Of a stretch of DNA of 64,000 bases, positions 1-9,607 are shown piece after piece (within the stretch, counting starts at the first letter, position 1; every line of letters begins with the position of its first letter). The DNA lies in contig CM057337.1 of the NCBI GenBank assembly GCA_030015575.1, positions 299,980,044 through 300,044,043 on the forward strand. The letters run 5' to 3'. The notes under the pieces were generated by a model. The model saw only the letters and a program-made list of their open reading frames with translations, had not been told where the DNA came from and did not search any database. The stretch is from Agapanthus africanus. Taxonomy: Eukaryota; Streptophyta; Magnoliopsida; Asparagales; Amaryllidaceae. The translations under genes were made by a program, and so were the position numbers.

Positions 1-816
1 TATGGGTGAATCACCGTTTTCATTGCTATATGTCAACGACAACTGTGATACGCATATTTACTTACGTTGATGACATGTGATATTATGTGTTGCTGTGATA
101 TGTTATATTGGATCGTCGTGTTTGAATAGCCGGGGGTTTTATGTGAGATGAGAGTTTTTATTTTCATTCATGTAAAATTCATTGTATGTAATATTCTTTT
201 ATTGGGGCACTTCCGGGTTAAGGATGATGTCACCATTGTTGTATACTATTTACTTTTCCGCATTAGGATAGACCCAAGAAGGGGAGAACAAGTAACCGGG
301 TTCTAGAGTCCAGTGGGAGACCATCTCGAGGAGTCGAGACCGGGTATCCTAACTCTAGAATTGGTAGGGTTGCTTGCCGCTCTCGTAGGGGACTATGGAT
401 GTGGGTTTGGCTATTCATCGTGACCGTGGAATCCGTCTTTTATACTGGCTTAAATTAAAACACAGAATTCCTATTATATCCAATATTTCATATATTATCG
501 TCTGCTGCTGATATTCTGTGATGTGATCACTGTGAATTCTGATACGAATGGCTATCTATTATATATGAGATATATAATAAGCGTTGCTTATTTTTTGCAC
601 CCACGCTAGTCCCGTCCCGGTATGCCGTTAGTTAAGTAACCTAACGGTGCATAACGGGACACTGTGGCGAATGCGAATGGAATAAGTGTACGTTGTATTT
701 CCGTTTCTTCTGTGATGCTTAGGAAGCATAAATGATGGGAATTCATTAATGAGATTAATGAAAACAAAAGAAACCTAAAAGATATTGTAGAATCATATTT
801 TCAAAAAGGGGTAGCT

Positions 817-925
817 CTAGTTTTTGCTTTGCATAGCGGTATTCCTTGTAGAATATCCAGCACCTCATTCGATGAGGAAAAAGCCGAGATCCCTTCACCG
901 GGAGTGACCTCTTTAGCGAAACTAG
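817..925 (+). other. Copia-A leader, cloverleaf-like RNA module, copy 1
   Basis: The closing stem is CTAGTTT with AAACTAG. Inside it are three hairpins: GG-TATTC with GAATA-TCC; CCTCAT-TCG-ATGAGG (863-877); and AAAAAG with CTCTTT (one mismatch) enclosing TCCC-TTCACC-GGGA. The whole module is repeated at 970-1073 and twice each in Copia-B and Copia-C, with base changes that keep pairing. Folded by eye only. Confidence 0.6.
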
Positions 926-969
926 AAGATGATACAACCAACTCGGTTTTGTCTTTTAATTGCATCTTT

Positions 970-1073
970 TAGTTGTTGCTTTGCATAGCGGTATTTGTGA
1001 AATATCCTGCACCTTATTCGATAAGGAAAGAGCTGAGATCCCTTCACCGGGAGTGACCTCTTTAGCAAAACTA
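970..1073 (+). other. Copia-A leader, cloverleaf-like RNA module, copy 2
   Basis: The closing stem is TAGTTG.TTGC with GCAAAACTA. The inner hairpins are GG-TATTT with AAATA-TCC, CCTTAT-TCG-ATAAGG, and AAAGAG with CTCTTT. Compared with copy 1 the second hairpin changed from CCTCAT/ATGAGG to CCTTAT/ATAAGG, a two-sided change that preserves the stem. Confidence 0.6.
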
Positions 1074-1182
1074 GTAAAAAGCCTCAAAAACATTCCTTTT
1101 CAAAAATCACTTGTTTCTACAACTATATCAAGTTCATTATGGTCATGGTTTTCTTAAAAACCTGCGTAGCCCTCCGACATTT

Positions 1183-1421
1183 CAGATAAATAATATTTAG
1201 TATTCGTTCTACGTTTGTTAGCTTTCGTCAAGGCGTAGTGTGCGGTAGCTAATTAGTACTTATCTGCTAAAGTATGAGATGCGATTGGATTAGGATAGTC
1301 GTACGGCTTTGTTGGCTTTCATCAAGGGTCATGCGGGTGGGTTTAATTCAATCATGAAATGTACGGGTTGAACTTGACTAGCGGACTATGATTTGTTGGC
1401 TTTCGTCAAGGTCGACGTTAG
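1183..1421 (+). other. Copia-A leader, three hairpins (A, B, C) with a shared loop
   Basis: Hairpin A spans 1183-1266 (outer stem CAGATAA with TTATCTG, inner CTACG with CGTAG). Hairpin B spans 1283-1353 (GATTGGATTA with TAATTCAATC, then CGTACG with CATGCG). Hairpin C spans 1378-1421. Each carries a near-identical apical motif at 1215-1233, 1309-1327 and 1393-1411, of form TTGTTGGCTTTCGTCAAGG. In this copy hairpin C has lost part of its 3' arm, about 4 nt shorter than in Copia-B and Copia-C. Confidence 0.6.
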
Positions 1422-1858
1422 AGGCAAAAGCATTATCAGGAATTCCAAGTGTTGAGATTTGCAATGAGATTGCATACCTTTTATGAGATAGTTGGATCCC
1501 GATACCCACTTTGAGCAAAAGTAGCTCCCGGGAGAGTTTTGCACTTTACAATTAGCTAACTCACTAGGTGTCTAGAAAGGTGTCAACGGGACTACGCCTG
1601 TGGGAAAATAAGGTTTATTTTAATTAGGTCCGTACGAAAGCACGGGGAACCTCTCTCAGAAGTACCGACACTGGTCTAGCTGAACGGTTGGCGAAGTTGT
1701 AGAATACAATTAATCCTGGCTGAATTTTCTTTTTAAGGTTTGAAGGGAAATTTGATAATAGAAATGGGAGATATCGATTAGATAAGATAAATAACCAATC
1801 TGATCTTTGCAAGAGCATACGCTAAGTGTTTTCTTCTCTCTCTCTTCAGGTAGCGACC

Positions 1859-4800
1859 ATGTCAGGCCTTAATCAAGATAATAATATTGATGTATTGACC
1901 GAACCCGCTTTTTATGCTAAGTAGGGGAACGTTGGTTCCTCTCCAACTTATAATTGTTATAAGTCTGAGCAGGAAATAAGAAAATATCCGGATTTCCACG
2001 CCACCCAGACGAAGAATGAGAATGTTGATGCATCTTCTTCAGGTGTGTTAGTCACTCAGAACTGTTTCTCAGTACACTCTACGTCCTGGGTATTAGATAC
2101 GGGATCGGGATCCCATATATGTAATATGTTACATAGGTTAAAGAAGGATAGAGAACTGGGAATGGGTGATCATTCCTTAAGAGTAGGGAATGGTGCAAAT
2201 GTTGCAGCCAAAGCAGTTGGTGAATATCATCTTGTATTACCAAATGGTATTACATTGATTCTGAACGAATGCTATTACATACCGACCCTGATATGCAATC
2301 TTATATCAGTTTCATTATTAAGTAAAGAAGGATATAATTTTGTAGTACAGGATAATGTTATGAACATCTTCCTGAATCAAAAGTTGATTGGATCAGGCTC
2401 GTTAAATAATGGCATATACATTTTAAATCAAACCACAGTTCTTAATGTACAAAACACACACAAGAGGAAGAATTCAGAAATAAACGAATCCTTCTTGTGC
2501 CATTGTAGACTAGGTCATATCAATGCGACCCGACTAGCTAAGTTACATAAAGATGGATATTTGAAACCGTTCGAATTTTCATCTTATGACACTTACCAGT
2601 CATGTCTCAAAGGTAAAATGACCAAAACCCCGTTTACTGGACATGAAGAAAGAGTTACGAAACTGTTGGGACTGATACATAGTGATGTATGCGGTCCCAT
2701 GTCTACACATGCCAGGAATGGTTCCTCAAACATCATTACATTCACTGACAATTTGTCAAGATACGGACATGTGTTCCTGTTTAAAAACAAGTCTGAAGTT
2801 TTTGAGAAATTCAAAGAATATAAGCATGAAGTCGAGAACAAGACGGGTAAAAGTATTAAGATCCGACGATTCGATCGGGGAGGAGAATACTTGAGCACGG
2901 AATTCCGTGACTATCTAAAAGATAATGGGATTCTCTCTCAACTTACTCCTCCGTATACACTACAGCACAATGGTGTATCGGAACAGAGGAACCGCACCCT
3001 ATTAGATATGGTGTGTCCTATGATGAGCACCGCTAAGTTGCCTATTTCCTTTTGGGGGGTATGCGCTTGAGACAACCATACACTCATTGAATATGGACCC
3101 TATCAAATCTGTGCCTACCACTCCATATGAGATATGGAAGGGGAAGAGACCGTGTCTTAATTATGTTAAGATATGGGGTTGTCCGGCCTATGTCAAAAGG
3201 CATAATCCGGACAAACTCGAGGCAGGATCTGTTCTGTGCAAGTTTGTAGGATATCCCAAAAACTCACAAGGGTATATCTTCTACCACATCGAGGAACAAA
3301 AGGTATTTGTTTCTCGGCATGCCACCTTTTTAGAAAAGGAATTTCTTATAAAGGAAATTAGTGGCGAGGAGGTAGAACTGGAAAAAGTTCCAGCAATACA
3401 AACTACGACAGAAGATTTGGTAGAACCAGAGGATTCGATAGCCCCCAACGAACCTCAGCCTCTCCGCTGATCTAATAGGGTTCCTCATCCACCTGAGAGA
3501 TACTAAGGTTTTCTCATTGATGATGGGAGCGAGGATTGCATCATGGTAGATGATGACCCAACTAGTTTCGAACAGGCCATCACGAGTGGGGACTCTGTGA
3601 AATGGCTGGATGCAATGCGATATGAGATGGAATCCATGTACACCAACAAAGTGTGGACTTTGGAAGTTGCTCCTGAAGAGGTAAAACCCATCGGGAGCAA
3701 ATGGATCTTTAAGAAGAAACTTGGTGTAGATGGAAAAGTTGAGACTTTCAAAGCTAGACTTGTTGCAAAAGGTTTTCGTCAAAAAGACCAGGTGTGGACT
3801 ATGATGAAACCATTTCTTCAGTAGCTACGCTTAAGTCCATCCGGATCCTGCTTGCCATCGCTGCATACCATGACTACGAAATCTGGTAAATGGATGTTAA
3901 GACCGCCTTTCTAAATAGTGATTTAGAAGAGTGCGTGTACATGACTCGGCCAGAGGGCTTCATGGACAGTAGGAGCAGCAGAAAGGTGTGCAAGCTGTTT
4001 AAATCCATCTACGGGTTAAAGCAGGCATCGCGGAGTTGGAACATCTGTTTTGATGTGGTAGTCAAAGAGTTTGACTTCATCAAAAATATAGATGAACCTT
4101 GCATATATAAGAAGGTTGCAGAGAGTAAAGTTGTCTTCCTCGTATTGTACATCGATGACATACTCTTGATAGGAAATGATGTTCCGATGCTGCACTCGGT
4201 CAAGCTCTTCTTATCGCAAAGATTCTCAATGAAAGATCTAGGGGATTCCTCCTACATCTTGGGGATTAAGATCTATAGAGATAGATCTAAAAGGATACTG
4301 GGATTGTCCCAATCCAGGTATATTGACACCATACTAAAGAGGTTTAGTATGGAGGAATCCAAACATGGGAATTTACCCACGATCTCTGGACTCACTCTCT
4401 CCAAAGATATGTCTCCCAAGACTGATTTGGAGAGAGCTCGCATACAAGGGATACCCTATGCATCAGCAGTAGGCTCTATCATGCACGCGATGTTATGTAC
4501 CAGACCCGATGTAGCATACTCACTAAGTGTAGTGAGTAGGTATCAAGCAGATCCAGGAGAGAGACAATGGACAGCTGTGAAGAACATTCTCAAGTACTTG
4601 AGAAGGACTAAGGAGATGTTCTTAGTGTATGGTAGCGGAGAACTCTAAGTGGAGTCCTTTACCGATTCGAGCTTCCAGAGTGATAAGGGCAACTCTAAGT
4701 CGGTCTCGGGATTTGTCTTTACCCTTAATGGAGGGGCGGTTTGTTGGAAGTGTTCCAAACAGGAAAACGTGGCCGACTTGACGATGGAGGCTGAATACAT

Positions 4801-5134
4801 CGTTGCCAACGATACTGCCAAAGAGGCTGTCTGGATGAAGAAGTTCATAACTGAACTTGGTGTGGTTCCATCCATTGAGCGTCCAATACCTTTGTATTGC
4901 GATAAAAATGGAGCAATGGCCTTGGCCAAGGAACCCATGTCCCATCTGCGATCCAGGCATATTCTGAGGTGGTATCACCTGATCCGGGAGATAGTTGATC
5001 GCCGGGAGATTGAGGTCATGAGAGTTAATACGAAGGACAACACGGTGGATCCACTCACCAAGGCCATTCCCCAGATACAATTTGAGAGACACTTCGGGAT
5101 GTTGGGTATGAGATACTGCAACAACTGGTCTTAG
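1859..5134 (+). pseudogene. Copia-A polyprotein remnant (PR, IN, RT, RNase H), broken
   Basis: This is a copia polyprotein whose Gag capsid part is absent: only about 75 codons separate the ATG at 1859 from the protease. A degenerate zinc knuckle lies near 1950-1985 and retains one of its Cys residues. The protease motif D-T-G-S is at 2096-2107. A pre-integrase zinc finger follows at about 2500-2620; one of its cysteines appears to be Tyr. The integrase core has the D, D, E residues in the contexts HSDVCGP, RFDRGGEY and GVSEQRNR. The RT catalytic box YIDD is at 4148-4159. RNase H spans 4649-5100, with D in FTDSSF and E in MEAEY. Lesions seen: TAG at 1922, a frameshift near 3065, TGA at 3468, TAA near 3504, a frameshift near 3790, TAA at 3886 and a stop at 4646. 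The protein cannot be made from this copy. Confidence 0.92.
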
Positions 5135-5137
5135 TGT

Positions 5138-5148
5138 AAGTGGGAGAT
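5138..5148 (+). other. Copia-A polypurine tract
   Basis: The purine-rich AAGTGGGAGAT directly precedes the LTR start at 5149. The same AAGTGGGAGAT sits before the Copia-B 3' LTR. This is where plus-strand DNA synthesis would be primed. Confidence 0.85.
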
Positions 5149-6316
5149 TGTTAGTTATATGTATGCCCTAGAGTCCATTATTGTACATGTAATGTATACT
5201 ATAGTAGATGCTTGGATATATATAGAAAGGACTTTCTTGCTCGACATGATAGTATGCTATCCGGTTGCACTTTATCTTAACATGTTGACTTGTATATATG
5301 ATGTTGTCTTGCTCTCACATGTTGATAAAGCCCTTAGGTTGCGTACTTGACTACCAAGACTATGATGGAGATCATACTAGTGGGGCCAAGGGTAGTCTAA
5401 AAGTACACCTTAAAATTGTTCCTAGTCGAGGGTGTATCGATACAGGACATCGATATTCCGGAGTAGACTAGCGTATATGCATCTTGACCCATATGATGGA
5501 CGATGGATGATCCCACATCCATTGCTGTTTGACATCAAAGATAGTATACGGGTGCTCAGTGGAGACTGGGTACACTGAACGGACTCACCGAGAACTCCTA
5601 GTTGGTATTATACCTATCGTTAGATAGCAGTTCTCCGGTGACACTGGTACAGGTTAGTCTGTAGACCCGAGATCGTCATAGAGTCTTGTGTGATTCCCAC
5701 TGTGTTTTGATTTCCACCTTACCACGTTTAATAGAACGTGCAAAACGGTGGCTTTTGGGTACAGTACCGAATCACATGGAGGCAATGAGCGATAGGATGG
5801 GATTCGTCTCTCCCGGTATTGGGGGTTGATATTGCGCTGTGCTCGATTGGCCATAATGACAAGTCCCTGGCCAGGGCTGCAACGGAGATTTACTGATAAA
5901 TGTTATCAGTAGTTTCTCGACCCGTTATGAGCCTCACATCGGCACGTCTTATCGGTTATTGGGGTCTGACGTTGACCACCCATAGACTAGATATACGACA
6001 TATCAGAGGAAAAGACTGGACTGTACGGTAGTGTTACTAACAGGCTTTTGCCGGAGTTAGAGCGAGCTAGCTTGCTGATCTTCTGATCGTTCAATACCCG
6101 GGTAGCCATTACGTCCAGCTAATACCGCTGACGGCTTGTGGGTGCTTGATGTGATCATCACCTACTGCCGGCGTATTGACGAGTCTTTAGAGTCCTACAC
6201 AGAGGTTTCATTGGCTCAGGCAAAACGAAGTAGGAGCACATATGTGATATGTGTGGGACCGAGATTAATACGAGTATATGATACTGTATTCTATTCTCGC
6301 GATATAAAGTATTGAT

Positions 6317-6501
6317 CGGTTATATGAGATATAGCCGGGTTATCGAATCAAGTGTTGATTCGATAAATCGATACAGTATCGGTCGGTTATATGAGAGATA
6401 GCCGGGTTATCGAATCAAGTGTTGGTTCGATAAGTTGATACAAATTATATTAGTCAGTCATATGAGATAAAACCGGATTATTAAATCAAGTGTTGATTTA
6501 A
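6317..6501 (+). repeat. Three tandem hairpin-pair units in the Copia-A LTR
   Basis: Units start at 6317, 6384 and 6455, about 70 bp apart. Each unit has a first hairpin (CGGTTATAT-GAG-ATATAGCCG type) and a second hairpin with arms TTATCGAATCAA and TTGATTCGATAA around GTG. In the third unit the second hairpin became TTAAATCAA-GTG-TTGATTTAA, keeping the pairing. Copia-B has two units and Copia-C one. Confidence 0.8.
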
Positions 6502-6861
6502 TGATTTAATGTATAATTATATATATATATATATGATATATTAATTTACATTAACTAATATTAGCTCACTTAAGCATTTCTTTTTCTCACATGTGCACAC
6601 TTGGTATATATGTGATATATATTAGTTGTGTTTTATTTATGTGTCATGGTTGATGATACATGCAACATGGGTGTATGAGACCTACACCATGATAATGATA
6701 ATGAAGGGTTTATTTATTCAGAATAAAACAATTATTAGTTGGAAATTTGTCACATGGCATGAAATTTCATGAAGCTTGGAGACCCATTGACTTAGTCCAC
6801 TAGTTTTGTCTTATACTATATATTTGTTAACCCAACCATTATCTAAACTCATGGTTAAGTC

Positions 6862-6873
6862 TCTATATAAAAT
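6862..6873 (+). promoter_or_regulatory. Putative TATA box of the Copia-A LTR
   Basis: TCTATATAAAAT lies in the second half of the LTR, upstream of a CT-rich stretch (6905-6945). The position suits the U3/R boundary. No start site can be proven from sequence. Confidence 0.45.
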
Positions 6874-7422
6874 ATATTAGATATTTTCTCACACATGGTT
6901 GCCATTCTCTCTCACATCTATTATTCGCTTCTTCTTCCTCAAAACTTAAGAGAGTTTTCTAGGTTTTGAGAGAAGCTTAAAAACAAGTGAGAAAGTAATT
7001 CTAAAGTGAGCAAAAATCCTGTTTCATCATCCTCTACTAGATTAGCACTTTAGTTTAGGGTGTTAGCTTCACTAATACCACATTAATGAAGAGGGTAGCT
7101 TGGGTTTGTGACTGCTCGATGTAGATCATCTTCGGCTTTAAAGACTTCAAACAAGCATGCATCTTTCTTCTTGTGGAGCAGTTCGAGAGTCCGCAAGATC
7201 GCAACTTGGAGCGAAGGGACTACTACAAGGAGTTAAAGAAGTGAAGGACCGGACTACAAAGGTTGTAATCCCTACTCACTTAGTTGTAAAGTAGTTTACA
7301 CATTGTATTGTCTAAATCTTTTGTTAATATTCTAGGGTTAGGATTGTTTTGTACGACAAATTTTTGAAAATGGCATGGACGATACCTCCCGAAACCTTGC
7401 TGTCGTGCCGAACAATCCTATA

Positions 7423-7472
7423 TATATATCGTATGTATAGTAATGGCCTCTAGGGCATACATATAACTAACA
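7423..7472 (-). repeat. Inverted 50-bp fragment of a copia LTR start
   Basis: Read on the minus strand from 7472, these bases begin TGTTAGTTATATGTATGCCC and follow the first 50 bp of the Copia-B LTR with few changes. The fragment abuts the Copia-A LTR end. The simplest reading is that Copia-A inserted into an oppositely oriented LTR of its own family, whose remainder lies left of the window. Confidence 0.7.
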
Positions 7473-7478
7473 TTATAT

Positions 7479-8386
7479 TGTTGGATTATTTTCGTCTCGT
7501 TGTATTCGTATTCAGTCGGAATACGAATACGGGTATGTATATACGGATGAGAGGTATTCTTGTAATTTGTTACAAGTTTACTTTTGAAGTTGCCATTTTC
7601 TTTTTTGGGTATTCTTGTAATTTGTTACAAGTTTACTTTTTAAGTTGCCATTTTATTTTTTGTGTTAAACATTTTGGTTTAAATGTTTATTGTGGTGGAA
7701 AGTGTGAGTGTGTGTTTTGGCTTTGATGCATTGATTCATAGCATGTGCACTTGGTGAGTCATGGTGGCATGATAGGGTGTTTTTTTTTGGGTGAGATATT
7801 TATTGTGGTGAATGGCAAATATTTTCTAGTGGTGATTTTCTTGAGTTGCTATAATCACTCACAACAAATAACACACACAAGACACTAGCCAAAACAACAT
7901 AAGAAAAGAGCAGACACTTTTCTTCACTTGCTTCTTTTCTCTTGAGCTCACACTTTCCATTCATTGGCATCTTCTTCAACCTCCATCCAAACCCTCTCAT
8001 GAGTTGAGAATCCTTGGGTGTATTGAGACAAAATGATCACACACACTCTCTACTTCATCTTGGCTATCTAGGCTAGCAAACTAGACACTCGAATTGCTTC
8101 GGTTTTGAGGAGGGAGCCCGTATTACAAACCATCGACGTGGATCTTCTTCGATGTGGGGAGACCGGAGATCAAACTTGATCGGGGAAGCCGCAAGGAGCT
8201 TAGGACAGAGGTTGAAGACCGAAGGACACGGATCGATCGGTATAACCTCTCTAAACTCCTTTTATGTAACTAGTATAGGGTTAATGGTAGATCCATAGAT
8301 TAGGGTTCCGTTAGCGTCGGTTTCTAAATGTTTTTGTTCCGCATTTGGCCACGGATTGATAGCCGGGGCACTGCCGTAACCCAACA
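7479..8386 (+). repeat. Solo LTR of an unassigned LTR retrotransposon
   Basis: It starts TGTTGGATT and ends GTAACCCAACA, so the termini TGTTGG/CCAACA are inverted. The flanks share ATAT (7475-7478 and 8387-8390), a short target duplication. There is no coding sequence. The 3' half is alignable to the LTR piece at 9608-10059 (shared CGGTATAAC and TTTTTGTTCCGCAT phrases). An internal 55-bp tandem duplication is listed separately. Confidence 0.65.
7553..7662 (+). repeat. Tandem duplication, 2 x 55 bp
   Basis: Two adjacent copies start at 7553 and 7608 with GGTATTCTTGTAATTTG. They differ at a few positions. Each contains the small palindrome TTGTAA-TTTG-TTACAA. Confidence 0.85.
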
Positions 8387-8881
8387 ATATGGGACCAAAC
8401 AAACAATATAGGGGCTAGGTCACAAGATGTATGGGCTACAGCCAAAACCACAACACCAATGCCTAAATTTAGCCCAGCGAGAATCTCTAAAAGCCCGGTG
8501 TCGCCGGTCCCCTATTGGACTCTTGGTCTCGTTCTTGAGGGGTGGTCCCTTAGGGTTCTAACTAGGTCTACGAAATTGTTTGATTTTTCTATACACACTC
8601 CAGATTACTCCAGATTCCAAAATATCACCACAAGATCCATAATTTACGATAGAGGAAAATTCTAAGTTCAAATTTGAGGTTTTTTCTCTGTTTGGTCCAG
8701 GATTTCTAACACTACAGGTTTGTAGTCATGACTAATCCTCATTTGCACTCTTACAACTCCACAAATCCACTAAAAACTCATCTTGAAAATTTCCAAGATC
8801 ACTAAACCATCACTTGTTACCTTAAAACTTCACTAGGATAAAAGGAGCACTAAAAATTTAACTGAAAGTCTTGTAATATAC
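8387..8881. other. AT-rich stretch, no gene seen; intron if the 9121 exon is real
   Basis: No coding frame or repeat boundary is recognised on either strand. If the minus-strand exon at 8882-9121 is genuine, this is its first intron, and no second exon could be identified before the solo LTR at 8386. Confidence 0.5.
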
Positions 8882-9121
8882 CTCATTTGGCAACTCAAGA
8901 ATTTTCTTGAGTTGCCCAAAGTCTTCAAAATCTCCACTTGAAGCATCTAAAGGGTTTGTGGTGAGTTTGGGATCAATTTTAGTGAACGAATTGTGAGATT
9001 TTAGTGAGGATTTGAGGTTGTTTGTGGATGATAAAGGAGGTTGAGGAGGACGAGAAGGAGATGGAGAAGAGGAAAAATGAAGTGGAATAAAGAATGGTGA
9101 AGGACCATGGTCAAACGCCAT
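8882..9121 (-). CDS. Possible first exon of a host gene, plastid-targeting-like N terminus
   Basis: An 80-codon frame starts at ATG 9121 (minus strand) and runs to a good splice donor, GAG|GTATAT, at 8882/8881. The first 45 residues are rich in Ser, Pro and hydrophobic residues, and acidic residues are nearly absent (one Asp at position 4), as in chloroplast transit peptides. The remainder is acidic and mixed (it ends ILELPNE), as in a mature protein. A CT/CA microsatellite lies just upstream at 9148-9197, where plant 5' UTRs often carry one. I do not recognise the family. No following exon was found before the repeats at 8386, so this may be a gene fragment. A longer upstream ATG in the same frame reads through the microsatellite and is unlikely to be the start. 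Confidence 0.4.
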
Positions 9122-9146
9122 GAAGAGTGTAGAAGGGTGTAGAATT

Positions 9147-9147
<1 letters not shown>

Positions 9148-9177
<30 letters not shown>

Positions 9178-9197
9178 CTCTCTCTCTCTCTCTCTCA
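9148..9197. repeat. CT and CA microsatellite
   Basis: Runs of TC, then CA, then TC dinucleotides. If the adjacent minus-strand exon is real, this lies in its 5' UTR. Confidence 0.9.
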
Positions 9198-9607
9198 TGC
9201 TTCATAGCCCCCGCCTTTCTCCTTAATATCTCTTTCTTTCTTTTTTTCCAAAAGAAAACAAACTTAGTTAATGAAATAAAGCATGGTTCTAAAATATGAA
9301 ATGTAATAATTTTTTTTTTTTGCAACATGTTAAGTTGCATGTTATGCACAAAACACAATCAATGCATAATTAGAGAAGTATTAATCAAGTTTATTAATAA
9401 ACTTGTATATAAATAATTGTATAAATATTCATAAATATCCAAATCATCCAAACACTTTAAAAACCCATAATTCACATTAATTTTTCAAGTTATCGGTATA
9501 TATAATTATACCATTTAACAAAACTGATTTCTATATTTTTATAATATTCATAAAATTTATTATTTTAATTATTTAATTTCCAAAAATAATATTTTATTTT
9601 TCTGAAA
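9198..9607. other. AT-rich intergenic stretch
   Basis: No gene, no clear repeat boundary. Would be the promoter side of the minus-strand exon at 9121; no convincing TATA box position was fixed. Confidence 0.5.

Larger units (their letters stand above)
1..1858 (+). other. Copia-A untranslated leader (3' portion)
   Basis: No long reading frame is present. The stretch aligns throughout with 20800-22635 of Copia-B and 44700-46557 of Copia-C. It holds two cloverleaf-like modules and three hairpins, listed separately, and ends at the ATG at 1859. Copia leaders are usually a few hundred bases or less. This family's leader is about 3 kb, judging from Copia-B, where the primer site to start distance is 3.1 kb. 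Confidence 0.8.
1..7422 (+). mobile_element. Copia-A: Ty1/copia LTR retrotransposon, 5' part outside window
   Basis: The window opens inside the untranslated leader of a copia element. The leader is followed by a broken protease-integrase-reverse transcriptase-RNase H frame (1859-5134), a purine-rich tract and a 3' LTR (5149-7422). The domain order PR-IN-RT-RH is that of Ty1/copia. The LTR begins TGTTAGTTATATGTATGCCC, the same start as in two further copies (17279 and 41704). By alignment with Copia-B, about 1.3 kb of leader and the whole 5' LTR lie left of base 1, so target duplications cannot be compared. Confidence 0.93.
5149..7422 (+). repeat. Copia-A 3' LTR (about 2.27 kb)
   Basis: It begins TGTTAG at 5149. 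Alignment to the Copia-B LTR end (AACCCTACA) places this end at CAATCCTATA, 7413-7422, so the terminal dinucleotide is TA instead of CA. It contains the hairpin-pair repeats (6317-6501), a TATA-like box, an AT microsatellite near 6519, and a region at 7080-7260 whose phrasing recurs in the other LTRs. It is old enough for the Copia-B LTR to differ at many sites. Confidence 0.85.
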
